From Notospermus geniculatus (taxonomy: Eukaryota > Nemertea > Pilidiophora > Heteronemertea > Lineidae), in contig NMRB01000458.1 in the NCBI GenBank assembly GCA_002633025.1, positions 43,737 to 107,736 of the forward strand: DNA of 64,000 nucleotides, written 5' to 3'. The first letter of the stretch is position 1, and every line of letters begins with the position of its first letter. Shown piece by piece: positions 1 to 11,642 of the stretch. Made by a program: the position numbers and the translations under genes. A model generated the notes under the pieces. The model was not told the origin of the DNA and ran no database searches. It saw nothing but the letters and a program-made list of their open reading frames with translations.

Positions 1-589
1 GGGGGGGGGCTGACATGCTTAACAAACGAAGGACTATTTTTTCAGCATTCGATGGCAAGAAACCTGGCCGCAGAAAAAAATTGCCGGCGAACATGACGTG
101 GAGGGGGAGGCTGCGAAACAAAGTGATTTTCAGATGGCCCTGGTGATCATGAGGAGCAAGATTTTATCAAGTTCGTTGCGTGCCGAGCTCACGGCCTTCG
201 TCAAGCTTGAACCTTCATACCTGAGTATGACAGATTAGGTCCAATTATGACCCTAATTAGGGCCGGAGGCCATTCTCAAGAGATTTATGTCCTGAGACAT
301 CCAAAAACCAAAAAACAATTCGAATTATTTCTGAGGAAGCGCTCCCGCACCGTACAGTCAAAAATCTCCCGCAGCCGTACAGTTGATTTTAAAATTGCCG
401 ATTTTCGATGCGTTCTCCTGCGAATTTCTGGGAGATATTGCAGCAGCGATCCTTTTTTAGTGTATTCATTCACCTAGGGTTGCCATTTTGCCCTTAGCAA
501 TGGTATTTATAGTAATTTGGCGTGTCAGCTTTGCCAAGCGTATGTGACCGGAACTTTCTCCCGCAGCTGTACGGCAATGTTGATTGTAC
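1..589. other. Unassigned intergenic DNA
   Basis: No convincing coding region, RNA gene or delimited repeat is visible. The short open frames lack recognisable motifs and overlap on both strands. Confidence 0.5.
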
Positions 590-1270
590 ACCGTGATATC
601 GCAAGGCCCTGGGTCCGTATGTATAAAATATCTTGTTAGGTGAAACATTTCCCTTAATATATTGTACTAAACAAAAGATTAATGCGATGTACGCGTGAGG
701 TTGAAAATGAAATTTCGTGGAACTATCGCGACCCGCGATAGCTCCCCAATTTCATTCATAGCTGGCGGGATTCTTGAAACTGATCTCGTGTGATTTCTGA
801 CACCTTTGAACCATCAAATTACGGTATCGTCTACGTTTTTCCAATAAAACGTTCATGAAAAATCATTTATCAATATTATTTCAATGAATTTGGGCGACAC
901 TAGTGTTTACTGCCGGAAAAATTTCAAAATCGCACGGGGTATTTCCGAGAACGAGATCGACAGACTAACAACAAACATGGCGCGGAAAAATCCGAAGTGT
1001 GAGGAAGGCTGACCAGAGAATTCGTCTCACTGCTGCAAGTTTAGCCAGATGGCGGCGTCTGAAGACAGAAAATTGTTGTAGCACTAATGAGGACTTAGCA
1101 GTGTACCTCCTGAACGTCGTTGAACCCCGGCCAACACCATCCTCGCGCACATGGCATTAAGAGAAAGGTTTCACTTAATATGTTTTATGCATGTGGGCCC
1201 AGGACACTTGGATTGCCATTGCTGAGCCCAGGGGCCCAGGACACTAAGATCCCCACTGCTGGTTAGATCC
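590..1270 (+). repeat. Dispersed repeat, copy 1 (empty-site copy)
   Basis: Segments at about 600-680 and 1150-1270 match 41035-41070, 41417-41557 and 41684-41710. Shared landmarks include the CCTGGGTCCGTATG motif, the ATTGTACTAAAC motif and a duplicated GGGCCCAGGACACT motif. This copy lacks two elements that sit in the 41-kb copy, so it serves as the empty site for both: TA at 629-630 and TAA at 1245-1247. About 470 bp between the two matching blocks (680-1150) has no counterpart at 41 kb. I see no coding potential. Confidence 0.7.
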
Positions 1271-1546
1271 ATAAATGTTTCGCTTTATACCGGTCAGGTA
1301 CCAGACTGTCTCAAAAATGCACTGGTTTCCCCTCTGAAGAAGGCCGACTTACACCGAAACATATTTAAAAAGTATCGCCCCATATTGAACATTCCATTTA
1401 TTTCCAAGGTCTTGGAGAAGGTTGTTGCTAAACAAATAGTCCACCATATGAAATCAAATGGTATGGATGACCCCCTTCAATTAGCCTATAGGCCTGGCCA
1501 TAGCACTGAAACTGCGCTGATTAAGATTAAAGCGGATGATCAATTG
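1271..1546 (+). pseudogene. Non-LTR retrotransposon (LINE) reverse transcriptase, 5' part of RT domain
   Basis: One frame stays open from 1271 into the 1385 frame. It reads like the early RT fingers of a Jockey/CR1-like LINE: a segment ending in PLKKAD, then KKYRPILNIPFISKVLEKVV, then LQLAYRPGHSTETALIKIKAD. The frame then runs straight into unrelated CACAAGTCCGACATC repeats at about 1553, so the RT palm with its YxDD box is missing. A matching downstream RT piece lies at 4829-5012 and a paralogue at 42016-42193. This suggests one LINE copy split by inserted DNA. No active element is expected. Confidence 0.85.
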
Positions 1547-1552
1547 GGCGTT

Positions 1553-4500
1553 GGACCGATCCCTCCACAAGTCCGACATCCCACAATTCCCACATTCCAC
1601 AAGTCCGACATCCCACTAGTCCGAAGTACCACAAGTCGGACATCCCACAAGTCCGAAATACCACAAGTCCGAAGCACCATAAGTCCGAAAGATACATCAT
1701 GTATGTATTGTTTGTATGAACAAAAGTTAACCAAAAAGGCCGATCTCATCGGAAATATCTCGGATTCGTGGAAAAATGTGTTTAAATCATGCTCCAGAGA
1801 ATTTGGGCATGGCTTGTTTTCGGTGTTCCCCCTTGGTGTCACGAATTTTATGTGCTCTGAAGATTTTGTAAGCAGGGCCAAAAATGAAGTTGAGTCCACT
1901 AGTCCACTATTTTTACTTTGTCACATTTAGACTCCACATCATCATCCTGAGAATCTCAGGTCATTTACGGTCGTACCCTCCCTCAATGCCCTGAGGACAT
2001 CCACCCCGTTTCGGTGGGGAAGACGGACATTCCCTCATGTGTACTCGTCAATTGGTAATTCACGAACAAACCATGCAAAGCAGTGGGGAAATGCCACTCG
2101 ATGTAATGGACAAATATCGCGCCTAGTGCTACAACGTCTGCACATACATCTGGTATTACGAGTTACCGGAGACCAGGCTCCTAGCATTGTATCTCATTCC
2201 ATAATTTATGCACGCTGCCGAATGACAGCTGCCCCAAACACATGAACTGGATCATACCTTCGTGTTCTGATCCCATCAGTACGTCCTCGTTGACAAGATA
2301 ATCCGTGAGAATCATGTTGACGCGAAGTTAATTCAGGAACAATCAGAAACTCAGCGAGTTTGTCAGCGACTCGAGAAATTTTCACAGCTACCATATTTGG
2401 GATATGACCAAGACGGGATAGAAGCTTCACTGTGATTGGCTGGATTCGGCGGAGTCTAGTGCTCCGCTGGTTCCCCACTAAAATGGCATGGATGTCGCCA
2501 GGGTCTGAACCAAGCGCGAGTTGGGGAGCCAGTTGTGAAGACCCTGGGTGCGAGGATGCCACATCATATGAAAGGACTACTTCTACAGGGTGGCCAAGAA
2601 CCAAAACCTAATAGTTAATAGGTTTTTTTCAGGTAGCTTCAACTTGCTTTTTTCCGTTTCATCAAAAAGTCTGGAAAATTAAAAATACGGTCATTTGAAA
2701 TCATAAGAAGGGCAATCACCTACATCATTGCCATTTTCCCGCCTTTTATTATAATGAGAGTTGATGATGTCATTGGTGCTGTTTGCTGATGATGAGAACA
2801 TTCATTTCAAATTACTCTCAATGATAACCCCTTATTGTCGGGCTCATGGGATGTCGGATTTATGGTACTTCGTACTTATGACACTTTAGTCTCGTGCCAC
2901 CAGACTCTGCAATTTTCAATTTTAGAGTCTGGTCCAGATGGTACCTTTTGCTTGTAAAATCCATCATGGCGGACAATCTACCGCCGATGACGTAGAACAC
3001 AATGCACAATCAAAGCAAAAAGTATGCAGCGTGCGAGTAAAACTACAGTATTTTGTACCCCTTGCTGTTCGGCCTACTGCACTTTTTATAGCATAATTCC
3101 CTCCCCAGTCGAAAGAATATAAATATACTTGCCTGAAATTCCAATGAAATACACTATAAATTGACTTGACAACACAAATTTAGGCGATTCACCTCACTAA
3201 TTTTCACGCTTCAAGTTCTCTGGGCGCCGCCATATTCCCCCTGTTGCCTACGTCACCAAATTTTGAAACTAGCCAATCAGCGAAGCTGACCTCATTTCAA
3301 ATCATCGAAATGAGGTCACTAGGTCGCTACAATGAGAATTGCGTTCAGTGCCAGACCCTCGGTCTGACGACCTCGGAGTATGACCGAGGGGCTGGTTGCG
3401 CGAGACTAATGACACTTTTCTCTGAACGTGGGACTTATGGGATGTCGGAATATGGTACTTCGTACTTGTACATTTTAAAAGTTGTCGGACTCATAGATCT
3501 CTCTCATATCTCAACGTACGTAGCATTACGTCTACGTTTCGGGACTGTAAGCTTGGCGCTAATTGGTTTACAGTCATGTGACTGACGGCGCGAAAGCATG
3601 GGTCTTTTGTTCAGTTAGGTCCTCCCGCTGATTGGTGGTGGCAGAGCTGTCAAGCGCGAGGCTCGTGTATTGTGAATAAAAAGAAGGCGGAGACATGATG
3701 GTGTCACAATAACGATCATTACAGGGGCCTACGCAGTGACCGGTTCTCGTCCTCTCATTCTTATTTAACATTACGCAATATCTCAGTGCGCAGAGTGTAA
3801 AAACTTTTAGGTGTGGAAGAATTTGTCCATATTCACGAGGACATGGCTGATGAAAGACACACTGAGGGGCCCGAGTGCGAGTTGAAAGGTTGCTGTGGCT
3901 GAAATCCGTCTCCTTCGGGAGGGTTATCGCCACCATTTCTCCAGTGAATCTCCAAAAAATCAATCTCATGCTGAGAAGGGGTTGCAAAAAGATCTTCCCT
4001 CATATTGGGCGTTATCTTGCCTGATCAGAATTTCCTCTATCAGCGGGATTGTTAGAGGGGGAGGAAGTGGTAGAACACATCCTAGGGGCAGAAGTGGCGG
4101 GATGGCGGAGGTATGGGTGGAGGAATAAAGCGCAGTCGAATTCGGTCTATCTCTCACCGCCAGGCTCTCGCCGTCAACTACAAGAAATAAGGCTAAACTA
4201 CACCTTGATCAGTTACCAAGAATAGCCTACTTAGGGCCGATTTAATAGACGTTGGCTACTACCCATAGATAGATAGGCATGCGAAAAGTGTGCAACAAAT
4301 GTTTCATCAAAAAGCCCTGTTTGGATAGATACATGTAGTAAGCGCTAAAAAGAGCTTAGAAAACGGGCTTTTTTGTGAAAAATTTAGTTGTACATTTTTG
4401 GCATGCCTATTTTTGGTGGAACCAATGGTTAGCTCAGCCAGCATGTATTAAGTCGGCCCTTGATGATTCAATAAAATGTTCAAGCACAGCCAAGGTGGAG

Positions 4501-4828
4501 ATCAAAAGGGCTGTTGTGGTTGCGCTATGTGAAAGAAGACAATAACTATTGCTTGAATGTGCCTCGCCGTGACCAAAGAGTGGAGTTGGATCACACTCGC
4601 TGCTCATGAATAACTGACCCGCCTACCATTGAAGAACGGCTCATAATTCAATTCTGTGCAGTGGTCACATGTCGGCGCTTGACCATTCACTGGCCGTGTA
4701 CTATCGGGCATTGTCATAACGTCTACGTTCCTCCTTAGGTCTACGTACGTTGAGATATGAGAGAGATCTCATGATACTTCGGACTTAAGGGATGTCGGAC
4801 TTGTGGGATGTCGGATTATGGGGGGGAG
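1553..4828. mobile_element. About 3.3-kb composite insertion inside the LINE reverse transcriptase
   Basis: The left edge carries direct repeats of CACAAGTCCGACATCC (about 1567-1690). The right edge carries the same motif inverted (GGACTTGTGGGATGTC, about 4780-4822). Further inverted copies sit at about 2848, 3425 and 41995. The two edges interrupt a LINE RT frame, so the segment is inferred to be an inserted inverted-repeat element, itself containing further repeats. No transposase is recognisable. The longest frame (2206-2604, minus) runs through a repeat shared with 24960-25090 and I assign it no function. The exact termini are uncertain. Confidence 0.5.
1943..2560 (+). repeat. Repeat shared with 24.96-25.09 kb, carrying an extra insertion of about 520 bp
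   Basis: The segments at 1943-1989 and 2512-2560 match, in inverted orientation, the continuous sequence at about 25090-24960. Relative to that copy, about 1990-2511 is extra. Its ends are roughly complementary (CCCTGAGGACATCCA and TGGATGTCGCCAGGG), with a possible 2-bp TG duplication. It looks like a small terminal-inverted-repeat insertion of unassigned superfamily. Confidence 0.55.
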
Positions 4829-5012
4829 GGCAACGTTCGACCAGGGTAAGGGTGTTAGTTCTGCTTGACATGTAAGCAGTTTTCGATACCATTGACAACG
4901 AAATTCTCCCGGCTCGGATGGAGTCACGTCTGGGTATCGGAGGCACTGCACTTGAGTTGCTATGGGCGTTTGTGACCCACAGCACGAAAACTGTCACAAT
5001 GATTGTACCCAA
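4829..5012 (+). pseudogene. LINE reverse transcriptase, palm-start fragment
   Basis: The frame encodes VLVLLDM, then an AVFDTIDNEIL-like stretch, then a GIGGTALELL-like block. This is the region around the first catalytic Asp of LINE RTs (LLDMSAxFDTIDH type). The paralogous copy at 42016-42193 keeps DMSAVFDTIDNE. It lies 3.3 kb downstream of the other RT piece (1271-1546) and follows it in protein order, consistent with one split LINE. It is truncated at both ends and non-functional. Confidence 0.8.
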
Positions 5013-5123
5013 CCCAACTGCCTGGCGCTCAGTCGCTTGACACGCAGTCGTGGCCTTTGTACCAGAAGTCAAGATCAAGGTCAAACTTGATAATTTGTAA
5101 TATCTGTGGTAGACGTAGTTTAA

Positions 5124-5228
5124 GAGATCACACGCTAACGATAACGTTTACGTTGACGCTATTTCTTGCATGTATTTCATGTACAAAAAATAATGTTAAC
5201 GTAAATGTTATCGTTAGCGTGTGATCTC
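5124..5228. mobile_element. 105-bp foldback MITE flanked by TTAA
   Basis: The termini GAGATCACACGCTAACGATA and their inverted copy are nearly perfect. TTAA lies at 5120-5123 and 5229-5232. The arms make up most of the element. TTAA duplication is typical of piggyBac and Kolobok superfamilies, but the palindrome extends a few bases beyond TTAA, so the boundary could be slightly wider. No coding capacity. Confidence 0.7.
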
Positions 5229-5244
5229 TTAAACTCTGTATTAA

Positions 5245-6477
5245 GAAACCGCTCCGTTAACGATAACACTAACGCTAACGCTATTTCTGACGTACACCCC
5301 TCCGCATTAATTTATCTACACCTCATTTTTTTGAGTATCTTGTGAACAAAGTGACCAAATTTGATCGGGTTTGTGTTATATGAAATTTCCATGCCTTGGT
5401 CAAATAATTCCAGCGGTTTTGAGTGATTGCTTTCACGACAACATTATGTAATCAGCTGTCAAAAAATGGCTGTAAAAGTCAACTTTTTTATTCTCAACTG
5501 AATTTTTTAAAAAACATCGGGGAGATAAAGATAGCCATTTTTTAAACACTATTGTGGAAGTTCTTGCTAAATTTATTCAGCACTTTTGATGATATGGACG
5601 TTTTTCAGTGGCTTTCAAAGGCCAAATTCATGAGACTAAGTTTGACTTCTGCCATGGTCCCCCTGGTCAGTAAGCACCCAATCGCAAGGCTTGTTTTTTA
5701 AAGTCCTTATTCATAGTCAATTGGCTTATACCTCGTGCGAGAAAATTTTGTGATCGCCCGAGTAACTTTTCCGATTCGTCCATTCTTTCATTGTTCCTCT
5801 GGCGAGGTTGGATGTAGGCGTAATATGTGAATGACTGACCTAAGACCTATTGGGCTTCAGGCCTATTATTGGGCTGTTGACTTGAACTCGGGTATTTCAA
5901 TTGACCATTGTTCACATAAAGAATTCAGTTTTCATTCATAAACCTACGCGTCATCTGCTTTAAAATTTGGTCACGTAACTCAATTATTAACATGATCCAC
6001 TGGTCACATGTTATGGTTTCGTGACGAAAAATTTATTTTTCATGACGTGGTGGTTGTCTGAACAGGGGCTGTGTCAACCATTGCAATCAGGTCACGGCAA
6101 AGCTTCTGGGGAAAAACCTTTTTTCTCAAAATCTGTTATGATTTCCCGAATGGAACTTTAACAGGACTATTTCTTATGAGTGTTTTCAAAATGTATTGCA
6201 GAAATCAGAAGATTTTCACACAAAATAAAAAATGTTGATTTTGTAGCCTTTTTTGACAGCTGGTTACATAATGTTGGCGTAAAAGCAATCACTCAAAACC
6301 GCTGGAATTATTTGACCAAGGCATGGAAATTTCATATAACACAAACCCGATCAAATTTGGTCGATTTGTTCACAAGATATTCAACAAAATAAGGTGTAGA
6401 TAAATTAATGCGGAGGGGTGTACTGCAATGTAAAAAAATAACGTTAGCGTTCGTGTTACCGTTAACGGAGCGATTTC
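5245..6477. mobile_element. 1.23-kb foldback transposon with long terminal inverted repeats and TTAA target duplication
   Basis: The left arm (from GAAACCGCTCCGTTAACG) is matched by an inverted right arm ending in CGTTAACGGAGCGATTTC. Similarity runs about 280 bp inward, including the ATTAATGCGGAGGGGTGTAC and CCGCTGGAATTATTTGAC blocks. TTAA is present at 5241-5244 and 6478-6481. The paralogous locus near 42980 lacks it. The centre encodes nothing recognisable, so it is non-autonomous. The TTAA duplication suggests piggyBac- or Kolobok-type mobilisation. Confidence 0.8.
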
Positions 6478-6652
6478 TTAACCTCTCGATGATCACCCAT
6501 ACTTAGGTTATTGAGGATGCCCATTTCTATTATGCAATGATCTTGACGATCAGAGGTCAAGGTCATTGTCAAACTTCAACAAGTCCACGCCTACGTGACC
6601 ACAAAACAGTACAACATGACAACACAACAATTACAATCCGACAATATTCCAA

Positions 6653-6849
6653 GATACACGATAGCACAAAATTGACACACAAAATGATAATAAGCAAGAA
6701 GTCAATCTCCAGAATTCACGAATTTTCGACCCCAACCGGGGTCTTTTTCAAGTGGAACTTTACAATCTGAAACTCTAGAAAAGATTCTTTTGTAGAGTTT
6801 CAGATTGTAAAGTTCCACTTGAAAAAGACCCCGGTTGGGGTGGAAAATT
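6653..6849. mobile_element. Inverted-pair retroposon (hairpin module) with 14-bp target-site duplication
   Basis: Two inverted copies of a module containing the GACCCCGGTTGGGGT hairpin face each other around a short spacer (about 6778-6796). The insertion is bounded by a 14-bp duplication, CGACAATATTCCAA, at 6639-6652 and 6850-6863. The paralogous locus at about 43110 has a single diverged site and no insert. Related modules occur at 25690-25790, 46066-46295, 46937-47085 and 63780-63970. The inverted-pair layout resembles Penelope-like element terminal repeats; this is inference because no RT or GIY-YIG domain is present. Confidence 0.8.
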
Positions 6850-7210
6850 CGACAATATTCCAATAGGAAGAAAGACAATCTACATCAAACAAGTCGGGAA
6901 CCATTGATATCGTCAGGATGTCAACATTCTTGTTTTGATTTTGTGTCCTCATTTTCAGAAAATCCAAATTTATTTCAGTTAGAACACTCTTCGGCGGTAC
7001 AGGTAGGGTATCATCAAGCACATGTTATGGAATGGAGAGCTCCAATGCGTTTATTCTACTTGACACCATACTTTTTATGCTCATTTTAGCCTGTGTGATA
7101 GGAATTGGAGTCCTAGTTCCAATATCTTCTGTTGTAAAGTTATGGGAATGGTCGTGGTCATGGTCCCTCTAGCCATTTATCATAACCCCTCGTTGAACAA
7201 TAAAACTGTT

Positions 7211-8220
7211 CTTATATTGTAACACGGACAAATTGTACTGTCATACAGTTGTATGACAGCAATTATTGCTGTCTGAGAGCAATAATTGACTATCTGACAG
7301 CAAACTTTCGACAGAAAACTGTCACGTGGAGCGGTGCCTTTTGTTTCCATAAGGAAAGTTGCGACAGAAAACTTTCAGGTGGAAGGCCGGCATAAAGCGC
7401 AATGTCTACATGTCGTCTAAACCAGTATACCCACGTTACAGGTTTAGGATGGTTAGCCGTGACGGTTAGGGCCAGGCTGCCGAAGATGATAGTAACCCTC
7501 CACCTGCCATTGAATGTGTTCAACACATTTAGCCAGTGATAGAAAAGGACGTGCCTAATGTTGATGCGGATGTTCCAGTGCCTGTCATACCTCCTGTACA
7601 GGATACCAATGAATGCCCACAATGTTTTTGCCCACCTTGTGTGCTTCATTTTCCTCAGAGATGGTTTGGCCAAGGACAGCCAGCGCATGCCAGGATAAGT
7701 GCTATTCGAAAAGGAATGTACCGTAATATGAGGCGCCATGTGGGAATTTAATTGTTTCCCAAAATTATTTGGAAATAAACGTTACACTTACATCCCTTAG
7801 GCTGCACCGACCCATCGGACCCTGTGAAATGCGTTTCAGAGGGGTCAGATTTGGAGAGCTGAGATGTTGACATTGCGTAATCCTATTGTTTTCCTTCTCT
7901 GCCTAATTTATAACAAAATGGAAAATAGGCTGCTGCATTGCCGCAAAGTTATGCAGTTGAACGGAGAATTCTTTGTTATATCAAAAACACTTTTAAATTT
8001 TCAAATCCGATGAATAATGATACACATGATTGCTTAACCTGTCATACATGTACTTTAGAGGATTGGAATAGCTCACTTATAAACAGACGGGTGCAAGGTG
8101 CAATTAGGCCAGTGACTCAGATCAACCAGATGACCGACGTAAGATTATGTAAAATGGGTCAATGTTGGAAGGTGTATTTCTGCAACACCTTTCCTAAGGC
8201 CCTATTTATCTAATGATGTT
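7211..8220. other. Mostly unassigned, with a fragment of a shared MITE and a small relic frame
   Basis: At about 7305-7345 a CTGTCACGTGGAG segment matches the right end of the MITE family at 42198-42371 and 48535-48924. The frame 7536-7751 (+) has a Cys-rich start (ECPQCFCPPC) followed by a basic SAIRKGMYRN stretch. It may be a scrap of a transposon-associated Cys-rich domain, at low confidence. Nothing else is supported. Confidence 0.35.
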
Positions 8221-8224
8221 ATTG

Positions 8225-8425
8225 TCTCAAACCATAAATGTATGTATTTTGACTTATTTCATACAATAAAGTTATAAATAAAACCATGAAATTATTATTC
8301 AGACCAGAATTTATACTAAACATGGTTTCATTCCCATGAAACTTAGACAAATTCATGGTTTTGAAAACATAACTTATTTCAAACCATGAAGTCAAAGCAA
8401 TTTCATGGTTTACAAACCATGAAAA
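8225..8425. repeat. Cluster of AAACCATGAA motifs in both orientations
   Basis: Within about 200 bp the core AAACCATGAA, or its complement TTCATGGTTT, recurs about eight to nine times (for example at about 8232, 8282, 8318, 8336, 8353, 8384, 8400 and 8413) in alternating orientation. It directly abuts the left end of large repeat copy A (8432). It could be an inverted mini-repeat array or the subterminal repeats of an unrecognised transposon. Confidence 0.6.
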
Positions 8426-9677
8426 TGTCAAGTCAATATTATTGTGCAATCTCTATTATAAAAGTATAAAAATAAAGAATATCCTGGCAAGAGATGTACA
8501 ACAGCAGTCGTAACATAATAAACTCTTTTACAGCATCTTGTCCATCTTTTTTAGCTCATCTGCTAACCTCTTACAGTGCTGCAGCATCCATCGTCCATTG
8601 CCGTCTATGTCAATAAATGTACTCCTGTGCACCAGTTTCTCTTCCAGTTACACCCCTGCCTTGTCATACTCCACGACAGCGTTGAAATATTTTTGATAAT
8701 TGCACGAAATGTTAACACTGCCGTCGACGCTAGAATGATTGCCATCTTGAAAATCTTGGCGTCATCGTCGGTGGGGCCACCATCTTTTTGGTCTTTCAAG
8801 TGACGCAAACTTCTTTTTCAAATTGTTACTATTCGCAGAAAACAATATTTATCTTTGTCGAAAATGAAGCAGAATAACTTTATTTACTCTACTGATGTTT
8901 TTTTTTCAATGTGTATCGACTCTATACCTTTGTTCACCTATCTACAACATATCTATATTGCAAGCGTAGAAAACGACGTGATGGGGTGACCGCTTTACAA
9001 ACATAAGAATTTCTACTGTTCGCTCCGCGCTCGCGCACTACTTTTCAAGATGGAAACCTAGCGTCGACACTAGTGGTGATATTCCCAGATATCGCTACCT
9101 AGCGTCATGTTTGTTGCCTTGTAGTACAATTTTTTCATGTGAACATACAATACATGTATGTGCACAAGTATTAAGTGCCTATATTTCTCTTATACCCTGT
9201 GACTCATGTTTCGTATGACAGACCCAATATAGGAAAACCAGCCACAAGTTTCCCTGGTTACAGCAATGATTACACCACAAAGGCTGAAATCAACTCGGCT
9301 CGCATCACATAATTGTCACTGCAATACTATCTTACACATAGTATTATATCCAGCGTAGCTCTCCAGGCCGAGAGGCCTGTAGCTGTGTTTTTGGTTCCGC
9401 CACCTGGTGGCGAAGCTAAGAGTCGAATCGGACCGAAACTTGGTGCCATAGGTCATCTGACCTAGGGGTATATATGTACCAAATTTCAGATCAATAGCTC
9501 CAGGGTTTACGAAACGTGCCCTGCTAATTGACGACGGACGCTGCACCATCGTAATAGCTCGCCCCGGTGAGCTAAAAGTAGGCGCAAGTAACTTTAACTT
9601 GAGGTTTCCACAGAAGGTCAGACTTTTTTTCAGGTATCCATTGGAATCTTTATAGAATATTAGATCACCGTTGGCAC

Positions 9678-9896
9678 ATGTACGATTGGTACAAATTCAT
9701 AATGTTTGACACTGATATGTACGAGTCTTACCTGCATGAGTTCATTGATCAGGTCCGATCGGCCATAGAATGCATGGTGATATTTTCTCATTTGCCTTCA
9801 ACCAGACAATTGGATAAAACTAAGATGGTTACCTTCTCTAACATCGTGTTTGAGACATCGTCAGGTGTATGTAGCTACTATATATTGGCTATCTAG
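9678..9896 (+). pseudogene. Conserved relic reading frame of copy A (unknown protein)
   Basis: The frame (MYDWYKFIMFDTDMYESY at its start, ending in SYYILAI and TAG) has a collinear partner at 47402-47617. That partner differs at about seven residues yet keeps the same stop. An acceptor-like TTTTTTTCAG lies at about 9632, so it may be a terminal exon. No family is recognised. Persistence of the frame in both copies argues it was once coding. Confidence 0.5.
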
Positions 9897-10817
9897 ACGC
9901 AAAAATTCGACATCTACACTCGTCCCCAGTGTTCAGTTGGCCATCGCTATCGACAAACTACACACTGGCATTATTGGAACCGAGACTGAAGGATCACCAA
10001 TAGACGGCTCTGTTTGACGAGGGATCTAATCATAAGCCATCATCACAGGTTCGCCGCCGCCGCCGTAACACACTTTTTAATTGGCTAAGATACGTGTACA
10101 AAACCACCTGGAATGACGTCAGGTGCTTCGCGGGAATCCCAATGACGTCATAGGGATCCTATGACCTATTTAAATAAGAATAGCCACGTGAATTGCCGCG
10201 GCGGCAATAAGTGGAATTGTTGATTCTTTCGTCGGCAGTCATTTCGGAGTTCTGTCAATTATTGACATACTCCAAGAAGCCATTCGAGATTTTGAAGTTC
10301 TAATCACAACAAAATATGTTTGGCATATCAAACCAAAAGGTTTTGGAAATGCTGGTAAGGCCTGGAATAGCTTGCGAGGCCGATAGGTCCACCCACCCCG
10401 CCCATGCAAGTGGCCCCACACACCATGCACTCATGCCATGGCCATCTAGGCCTACGCCTAAGTCATGCAGGGTATAGCCATCCCATAGGCCTGGCCTAGA
10501 CCTGCCCAGTAGTATAGTTCTGGTACCAGCATGCGAATTCATTTTCCCTGTTTGTTGATGAACGACAGTAGCCTAGGCCTAGGCCTGCCTAACACCAACC
10601 TTAGGCTAATGCCAGAGAATGCCTGCACTCCCGCTTTACTTGTTTGGCGGACACTCAATAGGCCTAGGATTAATATAGAAAAACATGTTTATCAATGCCT
10701 CCCTGTTGTCGGGTCCGCGATTTATTCCGTCAATCTTTTGTCGGGGCATTGGCAAACGGGGGCGCAGTGAAAAATGTACACTGGTACCCGGTAAGCCCTA
10801 GCAACAGGTAGGTAAAA

Positions 10818-11170
10818 CGGCTCCTCCACTTGACAGTTTTTTCGCAGATAGATGCTGACTTTTTGGATGGTGTTTTAATTCCCTCCTTTTTTCAAATCTT
10901 TTATCTTTATTTATTATCCTAATCTTATTGTACAGTGCTTAGAAAATGTTTCTCATTATTGTAGCACTTTAATTGAATAATTATTATTATTATTATTAAG
11001 TTGGCTCATATGGCAAGCCGTTTGTTCATCAAATAACCCTGTTTTTTTTCTCCAAAAAAACAAGTTTCGTTAAAAAACCTTGTTTTTCCCAGATTCTGTT
11101 TTGAAGGAGGAAAAAAACAAGATTTTTTTTCAAAAGAAACCTACCGGTGGTTTATTTTGAAAAACACCGC
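10818..11170. mobile_element. Remnant of the CTCCTCCACTTGACAG MITE with an inserted LINE-like 3' tail
   Basis: The left terminus matches 48541-48575, but the right half present in copy B is deleted here. About 10850-10998 is extra relative to copy B. It ends in (ATT)n and resembles a 5'-truncated LINE or SINE 3' tail inserted into the MITE. The poly-pyrimidine/poly-purine tract 11040-11160 is shared with copy B. Confidence 0.6.
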
Positions 11171-11642
11171 GGTAGGAACGACCAAAGGTTCCATCAAGTT
11201 TGGCTGTCTTTCCTCTCGATAGGCCTATGGGATGCAAGTTATGAGGCAACGCATTCTCATGTTCTGTATGTATGTATGTATCGTTTGGAAGCTTCATAAC
11301 CCTTTAAGGGTCTTAAGCTCATACTATGGTGTGGAATCCACGACAGGCTACTGTACGTCCTACTTGCCCTGGCATAGACACTCAGGTACAAGGGACCACG
11401 GCTTTCAGTCTCATCCGACAGACCCTAAATTGGTTCACAACTTTTTTTTTCACAACTTGTATATGTCCTGGCCGCGGATCGAGTCCACGCACTGACCCTG
11501 TTTGAATTGAACGTCAAGCATGTTAGACCACTCGATCACCAGGCAGGGGTATACCTGTATGGGGCATTGAGGTAACCAGCCAAAACTCTTCATGAAATAG
11601 GCGTAGCCTGCCAGTACTCAAATTCGTGAGATTATTTTTCAG

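Larger units (their letters stand above)
5013..7210 (+). repeat. LINE-associated repeat, copy 1 (paralogue of 42.86-43.48 kb)
   Basis: The blocks at 5018-5119, 6490-6638 and 6864-7210 align in order with 42863-43480. Shared landmarks include the AAGATCAAGGTCAAACTTG and ACTTAGGTTATT motifs and a shared 3' portion with AATAAAACTGTTCTTA. Copy 1 carries three extra insertions absent from copy 2: 5124-5228, 5245-6477 and 6653-6849. It may be LINE 3' sequence. No gene is visible. Confidence 0.75.

Noticed and set aside
2206-2604. 132-codon minus-strand frame
   Set aside because: It runs through a non-coding repeat shared with 24.96-25.09 kb and an insertion boundary. No recognisable motif.
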